From NCBI GenBank assembly GCA_947476465.1, contig CANJQN010000024.1, positions 1 to 59,875 of the forward strand: a DNA stretch of 59,875 bases, written 5' to 3'. Below, one piece after another: positions 20,686 to 28,587 of the stretch (positions within the stretch are counted from its first letter, which is position 1; the number at the start of each line of letters is the position of its first letter). Below the pieces are notes generated by a model that worked only from the letters and a program-made list of their open reading frames with translations, was not told the origin of the DNA and did not search any database. The DNA is from Comamonadaceae bacterium. Its GTDB lineage: Bacteria; Pseudomonadota; Gammaproteobacteria; Burkholderiales; Burkholderiaceae_C. The translations under genes were made by a program, and so were the position numbers.

Positions 20686-22182
20686 TCAACCAGATTTCTT
20701 TTTGCTTTCCGGATTCTTACTGATGGAAAATCGGGCACCGGCGGCGCTTGCCGGCTCGGCAGCTGCTTCGTCCAGGGCCGGAAACATGATGGTGAAAGTG
20801 TTTCCGATGCCGTCAGCGTCGTCCTCCAGCGTCACCTGGGCGCCATGCAGCGACGCGATCTCGCGCACGATCGCAAGGCCCAGTCCGCTGCCTTCGGCCT
20901 GGGCGCCGAGCAGCCGGTGAAAGCGCTCGAAGATCCGCTCTCGCTCGTGGGCGGGAATGCGCGGCCCGTCGTCGTGCACCGACAGGCGCACCTGCCCCCG
21001 CGGTTGCTCGGACACGGACACCGTGATGCGCCCATCCTCGCGGCCATAGCGCACCGCGTTGTCGATCAGGTTGTCCAGCAGGTCGCGCAGGCGTTCGGTG
21101 TCCGCCAGCACGGGCGGACAGGCCTGAGCCGGGCCGTCGAAGCCCAGATCGATCCCCCGGCGCAGCGCCTGCGGCACCCACTCCATGCTTCGTTCGAGCG
21201 CAAAGCCAGCGAGGTCGGCGGGCTCCAGGCGAAGCGTGCTGGTGGCGTCCGGCTCGTTGCGCGCCAGCGCCAGCAGTTGCGCCACCAGCCGAGACATCCG
21301 GTCAGCGCCCGCCTGCAGCTGACGCAGTGCGCGGTGCAGCGCATGGGGGTCGGTCTCGCGCAGCGCCAGCTCGATCTGCGCCTTGAGACCGCTGACCGGT
21401 GTCTTGAGCTGGTGTGCCGCGTCGGAGACGAAGCGGCTTTGGTGGTCCATGGCCTTTCCAAGACGCTCCATCAATTGGTTCACTTCATCAGCCAGGGGCC
21501 GCACCTCGGCGGGAAAGTATTCGCTCGTCAGGGGGCGCAGGTCACGGTGTGAGCGGCTGGCCAGCGAGCGGCGAAGGCGCGACAACGGCCGCAGACCCCG
21601 CCGCACGCCCAGGTAGACGGTGGCCGTGGCCAGCGCGATGAGCAACAGCTGCGGCAGGACTTCCTGGGCCAGGATCTCGCTGGCCAGCGCCTGCCGGCCC
21701 GCCTCGGTCTCGGCCACCTGCACCAGAAGCCGTTCACCGCCCGCCGCCGACACGGGCAGCCACACCGACGCCAGGCGCGCCGGCTGGCCGTCGATCCGGG
21801 TTTGCACAAACACAACCGCATCGCCAGGCGCCACGCGCTCGGCAGCCTCGAAAGTCCCGCCGCCGCCCAGGCTGGCGCCGGCGGCGTCGGCGATGCGCCA
21901 GGCACGGCGGTCGGGCATGCCGGTCACCAGCGCACTGGCGGCTTCAGGTCCCAGTTCGAGTTTGCCCGCGGCGCCAGGACGCACCTGTTGCGCGATCTGC
22001 TGTGCGAACACCCGCAGGGCGTGGTCATGCGCCAGCCCGGCGGCGCGCACAGCGGTCAACCAGCTCACACCAGTGTCCAGCGCCATCAGCACGAGCAGCG
22101 GGCCGAGCAACCAGACCAGCAGGTCGCGCTGCAGACGCGGCGCCCTGGCCTGCGCGGGTGGCGCTGGATCAGCCGGGCGCAT
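20686..22182 (-). CDS. Sensor histidine kinase, TctE/QseC type
   Basis: A 498-residue membrane kinase. An N-terminal helix (LLVWLLGPLLVLMALDTGV) and a second near residue 180 flank a periplasmic sensor domain of about 130 residues; a HAMP-like region follows. The phosphoacceptor box is SDAAHQLKTP, then the N box LDNLIDNAVRYG, G1 VHDDGPRIP and G2 GSGLGLAIVREIASLHG. It overlaps the response regulator gene by 14 bases and probably belongs to the same transcript as the efflux genes upstream. The signal sensed is unknown. Confidence 0.93.
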   Translation of the reverse strand: MRPADPAPPAQARAPRLQRDLLVWLLGPLLVLMALDTGVSWLTAVRAAGLAHDHALRVFAQQIAQQVRPGAAGKLELGPEAASALVTGMPDRRAWRIADAAGASLGGGGTFEAAERVAPGDAVVFVQTRIDGQPARLASVWLPVSAAGGERLLVQVAETEAGRQALASEILAQEVLPQLLLIALATATVYLGVRRGLRPLSRLRRSLASRSHRDLRPLTSEYFPAEVRPLADEVNQLMERLGKAMDHQSRFVSDAAHQLKTPVSGLKAQIELALRETDPHALHRALRQLQAGADRMSRLVAQLLALARNEPDATSTLRLEPADLAGFALERSMEWVPQALRRGIDLGFDGPAQACPPVLADTERLRDLLDNLIDNAVRYGREDGRITVSVSEQPRGQVRLSVHDDGPRIPAHERERIFERFHRLLGAQAEGSGLGLAIVREIASLHGAQVTLEDDADGIGNTFTIMFPALDEAAAEPASAAGARFSISKNPESKKKSG

Positions 22183-22843
22183 CGACGCGTTCCATCAGGT
22201 AGCCCATGCCGCGCACGGTGCGGATGCGGCAACCCAAGGGCTCGAGCTTCTTGCGGATCCGGTGGACGTAGACCTCGATGGCGTTGCCGCCTACCTCGTC
22301 GCCCCAGCCATAGAGATGGTTGACCATGTGCTCCTTGCTCACGACACGCCCTTCGCGCATCAGCAGCAGCTCGAGCACGCTGAATTCGCGCGCCGACAGC
22401 TCGATCGGCTGACCGCAGTGGTAGACGCGCCGCGCGCCCGGGTCAAGCCGCAGCTCGCCGTGCTCCAGTTGGTGCGAGGCGTCGCTGCCGCGGCGCAACA
22501 GGGCCCGCACGCGGGCCTCGAATTCGGGCAGCTCGAAGGGTTTGGCCAGGTAGTCGTCCGCCCCCATGTCGAGCCCGCGTACGCGGTCGGCCAGGCTGTC
22601 CAGCGCGGTCAGCATCAGCACTGGCAGACGAGACCGGCGTCCGCGCAGGCGCTGCAGCACGTCGAGCCCGCTCAAGCCCGGCAGGTTGATGTCAAGGATG
22701 GCCATGTCATAGAGGTCTTGGCCGAGCGCGGCGTCGGCCGCGTCGCCCGAGGCGACGGTGTCGACGGCATAGGCACACTGAGCAAGGGCCCGGCCCAGCG
22801 CATCGGAGAGCAGCTTGTCGTCTTCGGCCAGGAGAATTCGCAT
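22169..22843 (-). CDS. OmpR-family response regulator
   Basis: A 224-residue regulator with a receiver domain (acidic pocket EDD, phosphoacceptor in AILDINLPG, LTALDS and Lys in YLAKPFEL) and a C-terminal winged helix (ELSAREFSVLELLLMR, GNAIEVYVHRIRKKL, IRTVRGMGYLM). ATG at 22843 starts directly with MRILLAEDD. It follows emrB by 19 bases and overlaps the kinase gene, so the pair seems to be produced with the efflux system; it resembles TctD/QseB regulators. Confidence 0.94.
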   Translation of the reverse strand: MRILLAEDDKLLSDALGRALAQCAYAVDTVASGDAADAALGQDLYDMAILDINLPGLSGLDVLQRLRGRRSRLPVLMLTALDSLADRVRGLDMGADDYLAKPFELPEFEARVRALLRRGSDASHQLEHGELRLDPGARRVYHCGQPIELSAREFSVLELLLMREGRVVSKEHMVNHLYGWGDEVGGNAIEVYVHRIRKKLEPLGCRIRTVRGMGYLMERVDAPG

Positions 22844-22862
22844 AGGGTGATTGTGGCCCGGC

Positions 22863-24440
22863 TCAGTGCACGCCAGCCGCGCCATCGGCGGCGGCCGCCG
22901 CGTCGGCCGCCGCGCGCGAAGGCGATCGCATCAGCCACACCAGTGGCACCAACGCCAGGCAGATCAAGGACGATGCCCAGAAGATATCGTTGGCGGCCAG
23001 CATGAAGGCCTGCTGGTCAACCATGCGGTTGATCTGCGCCAATGCCTGCTGCTGCGACAGGCCGCCCGCCATCAGCTGCGATACGGTGGCCATGGCCGTG
23101 GCATTGGCAGGGTTGATCGCCTCGGCCAACTGGGCATGATGCACGGCCGCGCGGCTCTCCCACAGCGTGGTCACCACCGACGTGCCGACCGCGCCGGCGG
23201 TGATGCGCACGAAGTTGAACAGGCCCGACGCCGCGGCTGTGCGGTCAGAGGTCAGCCCGGTCATGCTCAGCGTCGTCAGGGGAATGAAGAACATGGACAT
23301 GGCCACGCCCTGGACCAGGGTGGGGATCATGATGGTGCCGAAGTCAGCCTGGGTGTTGAACCGCGAACGCAGCCACAGCACCAGCGAGAAGGTCAGGAAG
23401 GCGGCGGTGGCGTAGCGGCGCGGATCGACCTTCATGACGGTACGCCCCACCACCGGCGACAGCACGATGGCCAGCAGCCCCACCGGGGCCATGATCATGC
23501 CCGCGTCGGTGGCGGTGTAGCCCATGAACTGCTGCAGCCACAAGGGCACCAGCACCACGTTGCCGAAAAACACGCCATAGCCGACCGACACCGCCAGGGT
23601 GCTGGCCCAGAAGTTGCGCCGGGCGAACAGGCGCAGGTCCACCACCGGGTGTGCTTCGGTCAGCTCCCAGATCAGGAAAACAGCGAGGCCCACCACCGCC
23701 GTGACGGCCAGGGCCACGATCAGCGAGGAGTCGAACCAGTCGTGCTCCTTGCCCAGGTCCAGCACCAACTGCAACGCACCGATCCAGACGACCAGCAACA
23801 CCAGGCCCACCTTGTCGATCGGCAGGCGCCGCACCTGCGACTCCCGCTCGCCATAGATGGCCCAGGCGGCGGCCGCGGCGGCCAAGCCCACCGGGATGTT
23901 GATGTAGAAGATCCAGGGCCAGGACAAGGTGTCGGTGATCCAGCCTCCCAACACCGGCCCGACCACTGGCGCCACCAGCGTGGTCATCGACCATGCCGCC
24001 ATCGCCGTGCCCGCCAGGGCCGGCGGGTAGCTCGACAGCAAAAGGGACTGCGACAGCGGTATGAGCGGACCGGCCGCAAGCCCCTGCAAGGCGCGAAAGG
24101 CGATCAGCACCGGCATGCTGGGCGCCAGCCCGCACAGCCAGGACATGAGCACGAACATCAGCACACTGAAGACGAACAGCCGCACCTGCCCGAAGCGCTG
24201 CGACAGCCAGCCGGTCAGGGGCACCGCAATCGCATTGGCGATGGCGAAGCTGGTGATGACCCAGGTGCCCTGGTTCGGGCTCACGCCCAGGTCGCCGGCA
24301 ATGGCCGGCAGCGACACGTTGGCGATGGTCATGTCCAACACGTTCATGAAGGTCGCGCCCGACAGCGCGATGGTCCCCCACAGACGCGCGGCGCCCTCCA
24401 GCGGCGGGTGCGCCAGGGGTGGCGCCGGGGGCCCCGCCAT
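22863..24440 (-). CDS. emrB: DHA2-family multidrug efflux MFS transporter EmrB
   Basis: A 525-residue transporter with about 14 membrane segments. The family motifs are GATFMNVLDMTIANVSLP in the first helix, LSQRFGQVRLF after helix 2, and GGWITDTLSWPWIFYINIP near helix 5. It starts two bases after the EmrA stop. With the periplasmic adaptor EmrA and the outer-membrane NodT protein it would make a proton-driven tripartite pump for hydrophobic toxicants or antibiotics. Confidence 0.94.
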   Translation of the reverse strand: MAGPPAPPLAHPPLEGAARLWGTIALSGATFMNVLDMTIANVSLPAIAGDLGVSPNQGTWVITSFAIANAIAVPLTGWLSQRFGQVRLFVFSVLMFVLMSWLCGLAPSMPVLIAFRALQGLAAGPLIPLSQSLLLSSYPPALAGTAMAAWSMTTLVAPVVGPVLGGWITDTLSWPWIFYINIPVGLAAAAAAWAIYGERESQVRRLPIDKVGLVLLVVWIGALQLVLDLGKEHDWFDSSLIVALAVTAVVGLAVFLIWELTEAHPVVDLRLFARRNFWASTLAVSVGYGVFFGNVVLVPLWLQQFMGYTATDAGMIMAPVGLLAIVLSPVVGRTVMKVDPRRYATAAFLTFSLVLWLRSRFNTQADFGTIMIPTLVQGVAMSMFFIPLTTLSMTGLTSDRTAAASGLFNFVRITAGAVGTSVVTTLWESRAAVHHAQLAEAINPANATAMATVSQLMAGGLSQQQALAQINRMVDQQAFMLAANDIFWASSLICLALVPLVWLMRSPSRAAADAAAAADGAAGVH

Positions 24441-24442
24441 GC

Positions 24443-25735
24443 TCAGCGGCCTCCACCGGCCGAGGTCACGCGCGCCGCGGGCGGCGCCTTCGTTGCGGGC
24501 TTGTCGGCCCGCGCCAGATTGGCGGCGATCACGCGATGGACCACGGCCTCGGCGCCACTGCCGGCGGTGTCAGGGGCCTGCATCCGCATGCCCTGGCCCG
24601 CTGGCGGCGCGTCGGCCAGCATCTTGCCGTCCTGGCGGCTCACGTCCACCCGCGCCGCCATCGACAGGCCCACCCGCAGCGGGTGGCTGGCGAGCTGCGC
24701 GGGATCGAGGGCGATGCGTACCGGAACACGCTGCACCACCTTGATCCAGTTGCCGGTGGCGTTTTGCGCCGGCAGCAGCGCGAACGCCGCGCCCGTGCCA
24801 GCGCCCAGGCCGGCCACCGTGCCGGTGAACTCGACCTTGCTGCCATACACGTCTGCGGCCAGGCGCACCGGTTGCCCGATGCGGATCTTGCGCAGCTGCG
24901 CTTCCTTGAAGTTGGCGTCGACCCACAGCTGGCGCAGCGGCACCACCGACATCAGCGGCGCGCCGGCGGCGACCCGCTGGCCCAGTTGCACGGTGCGGCG
25001 CGCCACATGGCCGTCGACCGGCGCGGCAATGGCCAGGCGCTGGCCGGCCAGCCAGGCCTCACGCAGCTTGGCCGCGGCGGCCTGCACGCTGGGATGCGCC
25101 TGCACCGAGGTGCCGTCGGTCAGGGCCTGGTTTGACGACAGCTGCTCGCGCGCGGCAACCACCGCCGCCTCGGTGGCGGCCAGTGTGCTGCGCGCCGCGT
25201 TGAACTGCGACTGGGCGTGTTGCAGTTCTTCCCTGGACACCGCGCCATTGCCCACCAGCGCCTGGCGGCGGCTGAGATCTTCGGTGGCCCGCGCTACGGT
25301 GTCCTGGGCGCGCGCGACGTCGGCCTCGCGCAGGGTCACCTGGGCGGCCAGCGAGCCGTTGTTGGCGTAGAGCGTGCGCACCTGCCGCACGGTCTGCGCC
25401 AGGTTGGCTTCGGCTTGCTGCAAGGCCACGCGCGCATCGGCCGGATCGAGCGTGACCAAAGGCTGGCCGGCTTTCACGAAGTCGGTGTCGTCGGCGAGGA
25501 TGGCGATCACCGTGCCGCCGATCTGCGGCGTGATCTGCACCACATTGCCCTGCACGTAGGCGTTGTCGGTGTCCTCATGGCGGCTGGCCACCAGCATGTC
25601 GTAGGCGACGAAGGCGCCGCCCGCGAGCACCACCACGGCCGCGATCGACATCAGCGCGTTGCGGCGGCGGGAATTTCCCGGCGGGGAAAGCGGCGCGGCC
25701 GCGGTGTTGTCGGTGGACTCGGTGGACGCGGTCAT
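24443..25735 (-). CDS. emrA: HlyD/EmrA-family membrane fusion protein
   Basis: A 430-residue periplasmic adaptor with one N-terminal membrane helix (ALMSIAAVVVLAGGAFVAYDML), the lipoyl half-motif EDTDNAYVQGNVVQITPQIGG, a long alpha-helical hairpin rich in Ala/Gln (about residues 115-215), the second lipoyl half (AIAAPVDGHVARRTVQLG) and a beta-barrel domain. The first ATG next to the NodT stop (ATGA overlap at 25732-25735) was chosen because longer forms add only unrelated sequence. The Ala-rich C-terminal tail is longer than in E. coli EmrA. Confidence 0.93.
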   Translation of the reverse strand: MTASTESTDNTAAAPLSPPGNSRRRNALMSIAAVVVLAGGAFVAYDMLVASRHEDTDNAYVQGNVVQITPQIGGTVIAILADDTDFVKAGQPLVTLDPADARVALQQAEANLAQTVRQVRTLYANNGSLAAQVTLREADVARAQDTVARATEDLSRRQALVGNGAVSREELQHAQSQFNAARSTLAATEAAVVAAREQLSSNQALTDGTSVQAHPSVQAAAAKLREAWLAGQRLAIAAPVDGHVARRTVQLGQRVAAGAPLMSVVPLRQLWVDANFKEAQLRKIRIGQPVRLAADVYGSKVEFTGTVAGLGAGTGAAFALLPAQNATGNWIKVVQRVPVRIALDPAQLASHPLRVGLSMAARVDVSRQDGKMLADAPPAGQGMRMQAPDTAGSGAEAVVHRVIAANLARADKPATKAPPAARVTSAGGGR

Positions 25736-27234
25736 GGGGCGGGTGGGCGCAAGGCCGATGAATCGGAGGTGCTTTCGGTGGACCGGTCCGCCAGGCGGAC
25801 CCGCTCGGAAGTGGCAGGCGCTGGCCGCCAGCCACCGCCCAGCGCGTGCGCCAGGCCCACCTGGGCGTCCAGGGCGCGAGCGGCGAGGTCGACATTCAGG
25901 CGGCGTTGCGCCAACACCGCGTTTTCGGCGGCCAGCACCTGAAGGTAGTTGCCTACGCCGCCCTGGTAGCGATGCAGCGCGATGTCGTAGGCGGCCTGCG
26001 CGCCCTGCTGCGCCAGGCGCTGCTCGGCCAGCTGGCGCGCCACGCCGCGGCCCGAGGCCAGTTGATCGGCCACCTCCCGCACAGCGTCGATCACGGCGCC
26101 GTTGTAGACCTCGACCGCCGCGTCGAGGTCGGCCGCCTTGGCGCGCAGGTTGGCGCGAAGCCGCCCCGCGTCGAAGATCGGCAGGCGGATGGCCGGCGTC
26201 ACGCCCCACTGCCGCGCGCCCGAATCGAGCAGGTTGTTCAGGCCAATACTTGACAGACCCACAAAGGCCGCCAGGTTCACATTCGGATAGAACGCGGCGC
26301 GGGCGCTGCCGACCTCGTGGGCAAGCGCCTCGGCACGCCAGCGCGCGGCGGCGACATCGGCACGGCGCCCGAGCAGGTCGGCCGGAATGTCGGCGGCGAC
26401 CGGCAAGGGCTTGAGTACGGCCAGCGATGGCAACTGCGTGAAGGGCTCGGCCAGGGGTTGCCCTAGCAGCGCCGTCATGGCATTGCGTGCAAGCACGGCC
26501 TGCTCACTCAAAGCCTCGATCTGCTGGCGGGCCTCGGGCACGGCGCTTTCGCTCTGGCGAAGCTCCAGGCGGCTGTCCAGACCGGCGGCGAAGCGGTCTT
26601 GCACCAGCTGCAGAGCATGTTCACGCTGCGCCAACGCGCGCTGCGCCACCTCGAGTTGGCCCTGCAAGCGCGCAGCATGCAGGTAGGCGCGCACGACGCT
26701 GGACGCCAGCAGCGCGCGGGCCGCCTGCGCATCGGCGTGTGCCGCGCGGGCCGCGCCCAGGGCGGCCTCCAGCGCCTGGGCATACCGGCCGAAGAAATCG
26801 ATCTCCCAGCCGCCCGATAGCTGGACCGTGCCGGAGGTGCTGACCGTGCCGGCCAGCGCGGCCGGCACCATGCCCCTGGCGGTATAGCGTTGATGGGTGG
26901 CTTCGGCCGAGGCGTTGACCTGTGGCAGCAGCGCGGCGTCGGCCACTTCGAGCACGGCGCGGGCGCGGTCGAGCCGCGATTGCGCCAGCCGCAGCGACGG
27001 GTTGCCGGTCAGGGCCTGCTCGACCAGCCGGTCAAGCTGGGGATCGCCCAGCTCGGTCCACCAGGTGTCCGACAGGCTCACCGGCGCACCGGTCAATGCG
27101 GGTGCGGCGACCGCGTCCAGCCGCGTGCGCGGCGCGATGTCGCGCGAGCTGGCGCAGCCGGCCACCAGCACGGGGATGGCCAGTGCCAGGGCCAAGGCCA
27201 AGGCCAAGGCCCGCAAGCAGGTCCCTGGGATCAT
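25732..27234 (-). CDS. Outer-membrane efflux lipoprotein, NodT/OprM family
   Basis: A 500-residue TolC-like channel with a lipoprotein signal ending VLVAGC. Two outer-membrane-factor repeats are visible: NPSLRLAQSRLDRARA...GWEIDFFGRYAQALEAA in the first half, and ADLLGRRADVAAARWRAEALAHEVG...PIFDAGRLRANL in the second. The signal peptide core is a run of Leu-Ala encoded by repeats of a GCCAAG-like hexamer (about 27185-27210). The start is the ATG at 27234, which overlaps the stop of the MarR gene. Confidence 0.93.
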   Translation of the reverse strand: MIPGTCLRALALALALALAIPVLVAGCASSRDIAPRTRLDAVAAPALTGAPVSLSDTWWTELGDPQLDRLVEQALTGNPSLRLAQSRLDRARAVLEVADAALLPQVNASAEATHQRYTARGMVPAALAGTVSTSGTVQLSGGWEIDFFGRYAQALEAALGAARAAHADAQAARALLASSVVRAYLHAARLQGQLEVAQRALAQREHALQLVQDRFAAGLDSRLELRQSESAVPEARQQIEALSEQAVLARNAMTALLGQPLAEPFTQLPSLAVLKPLPVAADIPADLLGRRADVAAARWRAEALAHEVGSARAAFYPNVNLAAFVGLSSIGLNNLLDSGARQWGVTPAIRLPIFDAGRLRANLRAKAADLDAAVEVYNGAVIDAVREVADQLASGRGVARQLAEQRLAQQGAQAAYDIALHRYQGGVGNYLQVLAAENAVLAQRRLNVDLAARALDAQVGLAHALGGGWRPAPATSERVRLADRSTESTSDSSALRPPAP

Positions 27235-27728
27235 GTTTGCACGCCCGTGCCTTCGGGCTGCGCCTGCACCGCCTGGGCATTGCCCAGCATGCGGTCGAGC
27301 AGGCCGGCCAACAGGTCCAGTTCGGCGCGCTCGAAGCCACGCAGGCTAGCGTTTTGCACCTGGCACAGCACAGCGGGGATTTTCTCGGCGGTCTCGCGGC
27401 CTTCGTCGGTGAGATCAAGCTTGACCACGCGGCGGTCTTCCAGCGAGCGGACCCGCCGCACAAACCCCTTGGCTTCGAGCCGGTCGAGCATGCGCGTCAT
27501 GGAGCCGGCGTCGAGCAGACTCTCGCGCGCCAACTCGGCGGCGGTGGTCACGCCGGCATAGCGAAGCTTGAAAAGCGGGATCCACTGGGCATTGGTCAGC
27601 CCGCAGGGTTCGAGGGCATGCTCGACTTGCGCAGCCAAGGCCAGAGTGATGCGGCGCATGCGATACGCCACGGTGTCCTCCGGCCGGTAGGTTTCTGGTC
27701 GGTAGAACGTAGGGGTTGGGTCCGACAT
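27231..27728 (-). CDS. MarR-family regulator of the efflux operon
   Basis: A 165-residue winged-helix regulator: helices around LTNAQWIPLFKLRY, the recognition region AELARESLLDAGSMTRMLDRLEAKGFV and the wing RVRSLEDRRVVKLDLTDEG. It is the first gene of the marR-nodT-emrA-emrB-RR-HK series and overlaps nodT by four bases. By analogy with EmrR/MarR it probably represses its own operon until a phenolic or lipophilic ligand binds. A palindromic candidate operator lies 13 bases before its start. Confidence 0.92.
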   Translation of the reverse strand: MSDPTPTFYRPETYRPEDTVAYRMRRITLALAAQVEHALEPCGLTNAQWIPLFKLRYAGVTTAAELARESLLDAGSMTRMLDRLEAKGFVRRVRSLEDRRVVKLDLTDEGRETAEKIPAVLCQVQNASLRGFERAELDLLAGLLDRMLGNAQAVQAQPEGTGVQT

Positions 27729-27740
27729 GCCGGCATTTTA

Positions 27741-27754
27741 GTTGCCTATGCAAC
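27741..27754. promoter_or_regulatory. Candidate MarR operator
   Basis: GTTGC-CTAT-GCAAC is a perfect 5-bp inverted repeat 13 bases upstream of the MarR start codon, within an A/T-richer patch that would hold the operon promoter. MarR proteins bind short palindromes in their own promoters. Confidence 0.55.
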
Positions 27755-27763
27755 CATTGTCAA

Positions 27764-27793
27764 TGCAAGCTAAAGCCGTGCAAGCTAAAGCCG
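27764..27793. repeat. Two tandem 15-bp direct repeats upstream of the efflux operon
   Basis: TGCAAGCTAAAGCCG occurs twice back to back (27764-27778 and 27779-27793). TTTAGTTGC (27737-27745) and GCAAGCTAAA (27765-27774) are also partly complementary across the promoter. The repeats may be extra regulator sites or a recent duplication. Confidence 0.6.
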
Positions 27794-27819
27794 CGCGCCG
27801 TGCCCGCCCCTCTCAGCCG

Positions 27820-28251
27820 CTAGCCGGGCGGTGCGTCGTTCACCAGGCGGCCGACCCCCCGAAAGCCGACAAAGCGCCTCTTGGGGCCGAACACAGGCTC
27901 GCCACTGACCAGACAGTAGTTGACGCGACCCCGGCCATCGCGCCGCAGCCAGACGGCGTCGACAAAGGGTTGGCGGGCCATCATGGCGTCGAAGAGCTTG
28001 ATCCAGCCGGCGTGGCGCGTGTCCACGCCCGGCACCTCCCAGGGCGGCTTGCCCAGCGCGGAACGCGCCAGGGTGCTGCCGAACAGATGCGTGATGCGGT
28101 GGCGCGAGTTCGTCTGCCAGTACCAGCCGGCCGAATGGACCCCATCATCTGAAGGACGAACGGCGGCGGGACGCAAGACCTGTGACCCGGCGGGGGCAAG
28201 GCCCTCGCGCGGAACGGCAAGCGGGGGGTACACGGCGGGGGCATATCGCAT
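27820..28251 (-). CDS. Small PAS-domain protein
   Basis: The 143-residue protein is essentially one PAS fold: WYWQTNSRHRITHLFGS, then PWEVPGVDTRHAGWIKL, PFVDAVWLRRD, and the end YCLVSGEPVFGPKRRFVGFRGVGR, the typical sensory PAS pattern seen before GGDEF or kinase domains. No output domain follows; the stop comes just after the PAS core and the next 300 bases upstream hold only repeats. It may be a stand-alone sensor or the leftover of a larger signalling protein. Confidence 0.75.
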   Translation of the reverse strand: MRYAPAVYPPLAVPREGLAPAGSQVLRPAAVRPSDDGVHSAGWYWQTNSRHRITHLFGSTLARSALGKPPWEVPGVDTRHAGWIKLFDAMMARQPFVDAVWLRRDGRGRVNYCLVSGEPVFGPKRRFVGFRGVGRLVNDAPPG

Positions 28252-28587
28252 TGGCGCTTAAGCAGAAGCGGCGGCACCATGCCACCGGGCGCGCCGAGCT
28301 TAGCGGCGGGCCCCTCGACGCGACTGGGCAATAGTTCTGGTTCGGCCGACTTTGAAAGCGCATCGCCGGGCGGCGACAGAGGTATGTCAGGCGCGGCGCC
28401 AGCTGACCCCGCCTTCAGGGGCCACCGTGGAACCGGCTTTGCCGGGCCACTGGTGGCGCCCCCTCGAGGGGGCTGAGTGGCCGCGGCTCCGGGCCTGCCT
28501 GCGCAGGCCTGGACGGCTGCGAAGAGCCTTTGCCTCTGGCAAAAGCTCCATGGCTAGGAGTGAGCCGCTTCGGGGCTGGGCCTGGTT
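28252..28587. other. Gene-free, repeat-rich gap of 336 bases
   Basis: No convincing coding frame is present. The left 150 bases show nothing recognisable; the right part holds the palindrome cluster given separately. It separates the PAS gene from the binding-protein gene, both on the minus strand. Confidence 0.6.
28445..28548. repeat. Cluster of palindromic intergenic repeats
   Basis: Three inverted repeats follow each other. A 16-bp perfect palindrome GCCCCCTCGAGGGGGC (28458-28473) is enclosed by GGCCAC (28445-28450) and GTGGCC (28477-28482). Next is the 12-bp palindrome GCCTGCGCAGGC (28497-28508). Last is a hairpin GAGC.TTTGCC-TCT-GGCAAA.GCTC (28524-28548). The style matches the short mobile palindromic elements found between genes in Comamonadaceae; it may also end transcription of the genes on either side. 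Confidence 0.6.

Noticed and set aside
20535..20738. 67-residue minus-strand frame across the TerC leader
   Set aside because: It overlaps the end of the kinase and the start of terC in another frame and has no ribosome-binding site or family resemblance.
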